A stretch of DNA of 15,315 bases from Parcubacteria group bacterium CG_4_9_14_0_2_um_filter_35_11 (GTDB lineage Bacteria; Patescibacteriota; Minisyncoccia; Minisyncoccales; GCA-002788555), in assembly GCA_002788555.1 (NCBI GenBank), contig PFRL01000050.1:1-15315 (forward strand). The letters run 5' to 3'. The position numbers were made by a program, and so were the translations under genes. Shown here one piece after another: positions 11,905 to 15,315 of the stretch (the first letter of the stretch is position 1; each line of letters starts with the position of its first letter). Under the pieces are notes generated by a model, which did no database searches, had not been told where the DNA came from, and saw only the letters and a program-made list of their open reading frames with translations.

Positions 11905-12327
11905 TTATTTAATTTTGCTAAGATCTCCGTTTAAGATAACCGGTTCCATTGCCAAAATTTCATCTTTATAGCTGATTTCGGGTACTGGATTTAAGAGAAA
12001 TATTTTCTTGTTGTGCACGTGAGCAAATCCCATTTCCATTAAGGTGTTACCGCCAATGTAATTTTTAATATCATCTTTATCGTAATTCAAAACCAAAATA
12101 GCATCACTATTAACTATGCTATTGTAATACCATTTTATAAAACCACCGTCTTTCTTAACTTGAGCGTGATTTTCTTCAATTTTCTTCATTAATTCTGGAT
12201 TTTTGCCAAGAGCTAAATCTTCCATTACTGAGCAGATTATTCCTTCGTGCCCCATTTCATTAAGTTTATCTCTCACCTTAACCATTTCCTTACGAAACAT
12301 TACACTTCCACAAATGGTAATTTTCAT
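11905..12327 (-). CDS. Nucleoside 2-deoxyribosyltransferase-like protein
   Basis: A 140-residue soluble protein. It opens MKITICGSVMFRKEMVKVRDKLNEMGHEGI (first Rossmann strand plus helix), has WYYNSIVNSDAILVLNYDKDDIKNYIGGNTLMEMGFAHVHNKKIFLLNPVPE, and ends in a short strand-rich tail. The SDAILVLN...GGNTLxEMGFAHxxxKxIFLL pattern is that of the nucleoside 2-deoxyribosyltransferase superfamily, where the Glu of the E-M-G-F/Y-A segment is the nucleophile (here Glu97). Small proteins of this type are frequent in candidate phyla; whether they exchange nucleobases or bind a nucleotide signal is unknown. ATG 12327 follows a 9-bp hairpin in its leader (12332-12356). It is transcribed alone toward the terminator at 11744-11770. 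Confidence 0.7.
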   Translation of the reverse strand: MKITICGSVMFRKEMVKVRDKLNEMGHEGIICSVMEDLALGKNPELMKKIEENHAQVKKDGGFIKWYYNSIVNSDAILVLNYDKDDIKNYIGGNTLMEMGFAHVHNKKIFLLNPVPEISYKDEILAMEPVILNGDLSKIK

Positions 12328-12331
12328 AATA

Positions 12332-12356
12332 TTTTAAGAATAAAAATTTCTTAAAA
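12332..12356 (-). promoter_or_regulatory. Leader hairpin just upstream of the 12327 start
   Basis: TTTTAAGAA (12332-12340) and TTCTTAAAA (12348-12356) are perfect 9-bp arms with a 7-base loop, ending four bases before the start codon. All stem pairs but two are A-T, so it is a weak structure or an operator-like site. Confidence 0.35.
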
Positions 12357-12361
12357 AATAA

Positions 12362-12624
12362 TGTTTTATCCGTGAGGGCGAGGCGACTACCTTGAATTCA
12401 AATTGGCTGACCATCGTGGACAACGTTAGAACCATATTTCAGCGGTCAAATGAGTATATTTATATTCCAGACTTGAATTCACAGGTCTCAAGTATTCATT
12501 ACCTGAACAAATAATCTCGTTGAAAAAGACCTTAACTCTTAAGAATATGGTGCTTTTTGAGAACTGCTACAGTGAGTTTAAGAAGTTGATGCCTGAGATG
12601 AGTCTTCTTTCTTTGGAGATTTAA
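12362..12624 (+). other. Unexplained segment, apparently GC-richer, with protein-like plus-strand readings
   Basis: The plus strand is open from 12362 to 12514 without a clear start, reading for instance SNWLTIVDNVRTIFQ, and in another frame from about 12450 to 12624, reading SLKKTLTLKNMVLFENC and FKKLMPEMSLLSLEI. Together they resemble a remnant gene broken by a frameshift. Base composition looks less AT-rich than the neighbours. A 10-bp direct repeat CTTGAATTCA occurs at 12391-12400 and 12472-12481. The end overlaps the 3' end of the minus-strand gene at 12578-13084. A shorter minus-strand opening exists over the same DNA. I do not recognise the product; it may be non-coding. Confidence 0.3.
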
Positions 12625-13084
12625 CTTTAAAGGTCATAAATGCTAAATTGTGTAGTTTGTTTAGATAGTAATAAAAAATAAAACCAAAAATTAGAGAAAG
12701 AACTATATGAATCCTGAAAATAGTTATCAAAAAGCTAGGAAACCATACTAAGGATAAGATTATTATATTAAAGGAAAGTAAAAATAAGTTTACTATTAAA
12801 AATATCTTCCCTTGGTTTATCTCTTGATAATTTCTGTGGAATTTATTGATATTTGTTTTATTAGAATGTCCATTCTTAATTGCATTCCCTAAGTCAATTA
12901 TTTCAGAAATTCCAAAAGACTGCTTCGCCCAAAACTGAGTCAACTGAAAAGTTCCTTTATCGTTAATAGCCAAAGAAGCCTTCAATCTATTTAACAATTC
13001 TGAAAGTTGTCTATCGGACTCGGTTAAAAGAAACATATAAATTACCCAAACTAATGCAAGTATAGTAAGAAAATCAGTTCCCAT
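12578..13084 (-). CDS. Unrecognised small membrane protein, 168 residues
   Basis: Not recognised. It has three hydrophobic segments: residues about 4-20, 93-115 and 117-141, with a polar, helical middle (21-90) that contains a heptad-like part (SDRQLSELLNRLKASLAI). This gives a membrane anchor, a cytoplasmic or external domain and a two-helix hairpin. The C-terminus is a low-complexity polar tail (SPKKEDSSQASTS). It lies between the terminator repeat at 13131-13153 and the unexplained segment at 12362-12624, so it is probably its own unit. ATG 13084 begins directly before the first hydrophobic helix. Codon use resembles that of neighbours. Confidence 0.6.
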   Translation of the reverse strand: MGTDFLTILALVWVIYMFLLTESDRQLSELLNRLKASLAINDKGTFQLTQFWAKQSFGISEIIDLGNAIKNGHSNKTNINKFHRNYQEINQGKIFLIVNLFLLSFNIIILSLVWFPSFLITIFRIHIVLSLIFGFIFYYYLNKLHNLAFMTFKVKSPKKEDSSQASTS

Positions 13085-13130
13085 ACTTAAAAATTATCAT
13101 CTTTTTATTTAATAAACAAGTTAATTATAA

Positions 13131-13153
13131 ATAAAAATTGCCCAGCGATGGGC
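13131..13153 (-). terminator. Terminator repeat, copy 1 (after the P-type ATPase)
   Basis: The hairpin GCCCA-GCGA-TGGGC (13140-13153) is followed on the minus strand by AATTTTTAT. A 22-bp stretch (13131-13152) is identical to 15042-15063 on the other side of the ATPase gene. Confidence 0.75.
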
Positions 13154-13172
13154 TTATTGTTTTAGCTAAAAT

Positions 13173-15029
13173 TCACAAACATCCCCGTTTGCCCCTGCTG
13201 TTGTTTTTAATTGAAAAAAGTCTCATAGTATTTAATAATACTAAGGCAGAACTTACCTGATGAAAAATAGCACTTCCAAGTATGCTAATTACATTAAAGA
13301 TAACTAAGAGAGCAGTAAAAACGTGTATTGTAGTTGCTATAAAAAGATCGTTTTTAATTATTTTAAAGATATTTTGTGATGAAGTTATAATTTCTGGGAG
13401 CGTAGTCAAATCATTATTTATCAAAACAACTTGAGATGATTCCAAGGTAATATCTACCCCTTTTAATCCCATGGCAATTCCAACATTTGCTTCGGTTAAG
13501 GCAGGTGCATCATTGATACCATCCCCAACCATAATCACTTTTTCCCCATTACTTTTAACCTTCTTAATAAAGTTTATTTTATCTTCTGGCAAAAGTTCTG
13601 AGTATATTTCGGTAACGCCAAGTTCTTTAGCAATATTATTTGCAACAATTTTGTTATCTCCTGTAAGTATGGCTAACTTAAATCCCATTTTCTTCAATTG
13701 GGTGAGAACTGATTTGGCTTCTTCTCTTAATAGATCAGCCATAAAAATGATTCCTACAAGTTTTTTATCCAAAGCAACAAAAATCGCTGAATTACCAGCT
13801 TTTTCTTTTTCCTGCACATCTGTTAATATATTATCCGAGATAGAAATACCAAATTCTTTCATCAATTTTAAGTTACCAATCAAGATTTTTCTTTTATTGT
13901 ACTCGGCTGAAATTCCTTTGCCTTTTAAAATTTGGATGTCTTTTATAGGAAGGAATGTTAAATCATCCTCTTTTGCCCTTTTAACAATAGGACCAGCGAG
14001 ATGATGCTCAGAATATTTTTCAACGCTGGATGTTAGCTGAAGCAAATCCTTTTGATCAAAAGATGAAAATGTAACAATTTCATTTATTTCCGGAGAGCCT
14101 TTGGTTAATGTACCAGTTTTATCAAAAACAAGCATATTAACTTTAGTGAGATTTTCAAGTGCTTCAGCATTTTTTACTAAAATTCCTCTTTTGGCTAAAA
14201 GGCTTATACCTATTGTTGTGGCAACCGGGACAATTATGGCAAAAATAACAGGTACCAGAGCAACCCATAGAGCCAACGCCTGTGAAATATCATGCCGTAT
14301 AAAAAACATCACTATTACTAATAATATTGTAATTAAACTGGTAATCTCAGCATACCTGCTGGTGAAATGTGATAAAGGAGCTTTTTTTGATTGGGCTTTT
14401 TCTACTAGTCTATGAACTTGAGCAATAGTAGAATTTTCACTAGTATCAATGGCTTGCATTTCTATAACATAATCACTCAGATTTATGGCTCCAGCAACTA
14501 TTTTTTCTCCCCCTCTCTTTTCAACTGGTTTTGATTCTCCGGTAATCACCGACTCGTCAAAAGAGGCCTCTTTGCTCAAAAGAATTCCATCCACCGGCAC
14601 TCTCCCTCCCGCCTTAATGATTACAATATCCCCTTTCCTAATATCAGAATTTTTTACTTCAATAATTCTCTGCTTTTTTACAAAAGCAGTATTAGGTAAT
14701 GATTTTGAAATATCCTTTATTGATTCTTTGACTCGCCACAAAATATATTCCTTGAAAATTTCTCCCAAAAGAATCAGTAAAACAAAAGTTGCCGCTATTT
14801 TAATCTGTCCTAAGAATAATAAAATAAAAATTGTAATTACAACAGGAAATTCTAAATCAAACTTTTTCGCTTTGAAGGAAGAAAAAATTTCAAGAATTAA
14901 TGGCAAAACTCCTAACACAACACTTGTAATCAATAAGTAGTTTATCCAAGAGATGGAAAAAAAACTAAGTAGGAGTGCAACGATGAGTATAGTAACCAAT
15001 GGTAAAAATCTATAAAGTATTTTCTTCAT
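13173..15029 (-). CDS. P1B-like heavy-metal P-type ATPase with non-canonical metal motif
   Basis: A membrane ATPase of 618 residues with no N-terminal metal-binding domain; it begins in the membrane helices. Motifs present: TGES at 163-166 (actuator), DKTGTLTKG with phospho-acceptor Asp303, TGDN at 457-460 and GDGINDAPAL at 502-511. The C-terminal HQVSSALVLLNTMRLF resembles the last helix of P1B ATPases. Two hallmark sites differ. The intramembrane CPC/SPC motif is VPV (259-261, in ALVPVIFAIIVPVATT), and the His-Pro of the nucleotide domain is His-His (SEHHLAGPIV, 342-343). The only cysteine is Cys617 near the C-terminus. Export of a soft metal by the usual thiol route is thus unlikely; the substrate is unknown. 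The gene is bracketed by identical 22-bp terminator repeats and has only 12 bp between start and the upstream repeat, leaving almost no promoter room. Confidence 0.9.
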   Translation of the reverse strand: MKKILYRFLPLVTILIVALLLSFFSISWINYLLITSVVLGVLPLILEIFSSFKAKKFDLEFPVVITIFILLFLGQIKIAATFVLLILLGEIFKEYILWRVKESIKDISKSLPNTAFVKKQRIIEVKNSDIRKGDIVIIKAGGRVPVDGILLSKEASFDESVITGESKPVEKRGGEKIVAGAINLSDYVIEMQAIDTSENSTIAQVHRLVEKAQSKKAPLSHFTSRYAEITSLITILLVIVMFFIRHDISQALALWVALVPVIFAIIVPVATTIGISLLAKRGILVKNAEALENLTKVNMLVFDKTGTLTKGSPEINEIVTFSSFDQKDLLQLTSSVEKYSEHHLAGPIVKRAKEDDLTFLPIKDIQILKGKGISAEYNKRKILIGNLKLMKEFGISISDNILTDVQEKEKAGNSAIFVALDKKLVGIIFMADLLREEAKSVLTQLKKMGFKLAILTGDNKIVANNIAKELGVTEIYSELLPEDKINFIKKVKSNGEKVIMVGDGINDAPALTEANVGIAMGLKGVDITLESSQVVLINNDLTTLPEIITSSQNIFKIIKNDLFIATTIHVFTALLVIFNVISILGSAIFHQVSSALVLLNTMRLFSIKNNSRGKRGCL

Positions 15030-15041
15030 ATTTTAAAATTC

Positions 15042-15063
15042 ATAAAAATTGCCCAGCGATGGG
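15042..15063 (-). terminator. Terminator repeat, copy 2 (after the LivF-like gene)
   Basis: The same 22 bp as 13131-13152, including CCCA-GCGA-TGGG followed on the minus strand by a T-rich AATTTTTATG. It lies 6 bp after the LivF-like stop and 12 bp before the ATPase start. Confidence 0.75.
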
Positions 15064-15068
15064 TGGTT

Positions 15069-15315
15069 TTATTTTTTACCAAAAAACGCTTCGTTCATTA
15101 TTTCGGAGGTTTTTAGTTTTTGAGCATCGCCAAAAACAACAATTTCACCACCTCGCATTAAATAACCTTGATCACAAATATCTAAAATGCTTTTAATATT
15201 GTGTTCTACAACCAACATTGTGACATTAAATTTTTGATTTAGTTCTTTTATTTTGGCAAAAGTTTCTTTAACTAATTTCGGAGACAAACCTAAAGACGGT
15301 TCGTCAAGAAGCAAT
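15069..15315 (-). CDS. livF: LivF-like branched-chain amino-acid ABC transporter ATPase, 5' end cut by window edge
   Basis: Only the last 82 codons are seen. LLLDEPSLGLSPKLV is the Walker B plus D-loop region, VEHNI carries the switch His, and DQGYLMRGGEIVVFGDAQKL with the closing IMNEAFFGKK is the LivF-type C-terminus. It would power uptake of branched-chain amino acids or related compounds together with LivG, LivH and LivM, expected beyond the window. The TTG near 15314 is not a start: the Walker A and signature regions lie upstream outside the window. Transcription ends at the 15042-15063 repeat. Confidence 0.85.
   Translation of the reverse strand, partial: LLLDEPSLGLSPKLVKETFAKIKELNQKFNVTMLVVEHNIKSILDICDQGYLMRGGEIVVFGDAQKLKTSEIMNEAFFGKK

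Noticed and set aside
12394..12560. Minus-strand open frame of about 46 codons over the unexplained segment
   Set aside because: No start signal, and the plus-strand readings look at least as protein-like; kept only as part of the unexplained region.
13471..14940. Long plus-strand open frames inside the P-type ATPase gene
   Set aside because: They are antisense shadows; the minus frame carries every P-type ATPase motif.
13131..15063. 22-bp repeats as a CRISPR or attachment-site pair
   Set aside because: Only two copies 1.9 kb apart, each a terminator hairpin, with no integrase or Cas gene nearby.
1..15315. Recoded genetic code (TGA or TAG reassigned)
   Set aside because: TGA ends rpsT, tryptophans are TGG, and gene lengths are normal with the standard code.

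Overview
This AT-rich, gene-dense window uses the standard bacterial code. Its genes are short, many lack a recognisable Shine-Dalgarno motif, and the non-coding DNA is full of short palindromes. The gene set (a stand-alone activase trio, EndoQ, an 85-residue EF-like barrel protein, a 56-residue CxxC zinc ribbon, rpsT next to holA) fits a member of the Candidate Phyla Radiation (Patescibacteria, Parcubacteria-like). That placement is inference from gene content. Every gene is on the minus strand except rpsT and holA.

Layout from low to high coordinate. At 1-743 lies rsmI (16S rRNA 2'-O-methyltransferase), cut by the window edge and carrying an in-frame 66-bp palindromic insertion. At 772-3888 is a three-gene set related to 2-hydroxyacyl-CoA dehydratase activation: an ASKHA ATPase activase and two Fe-S-type partner proteins, interrupted by a 143-bp nested palindromic element. 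At 4024-4428 there is a small zinc-ribbon gene with a strong terminator, preceded by a self-contained promoter / about 90-nt leader / terminator unit that may be a small RNA. At 4439-8273 a minus-strand run, read from high to low coordinate, encodes a LOG/SLOG-like protein, an EF-Tu-domain-like protein, an MgtC/SapB membrane protein, an amino-acid permease and an endonuclease Q-type PHP nuclease. It ends at a clear terminator and may be one operon.

At 8346-9763 the plus-strand pair rpsT (S20) and holA (DNA polymerase III delta) is transcribed divergently from the LOG-like gene. At 9775-10673 are cutA and a short VIT/CCC1-type metal transporter whose -10 box sits so close to the start codon that its mRNA is probably leaderless. 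At 10755-11633 a DegV-family gene is broken twice, each time at an A-tract that is one A too short. At 11905-13084 are a nucleoside deoxyribosyltransferase-like gene and an unrecognised membrane protein, separated by an unexplained stretch that looks GC-richer than its surroundings. At 13131-15063 a P1B-like P-type ATPase lacking the usual Cys-Pro metal motif is bracketed by two identical 22-bp terminator repeats. The window ends in the 3' part of a LivF-like ABC ATPase.

Metal and membrane homeostasis genes (CutA, VIT, MgtC, P-type ATPase), core information genes and the activase trio are mixed without one unifying pathway. No phage, IS, CRISPR, tRNA or rRNA was seen. The strongest leads are the palindrome inside rsmI, the double A-tract break in degV, the repeat-bracketed cysteine-poor P-type ATPase, and the candidate small RNA at about 4275-4364.
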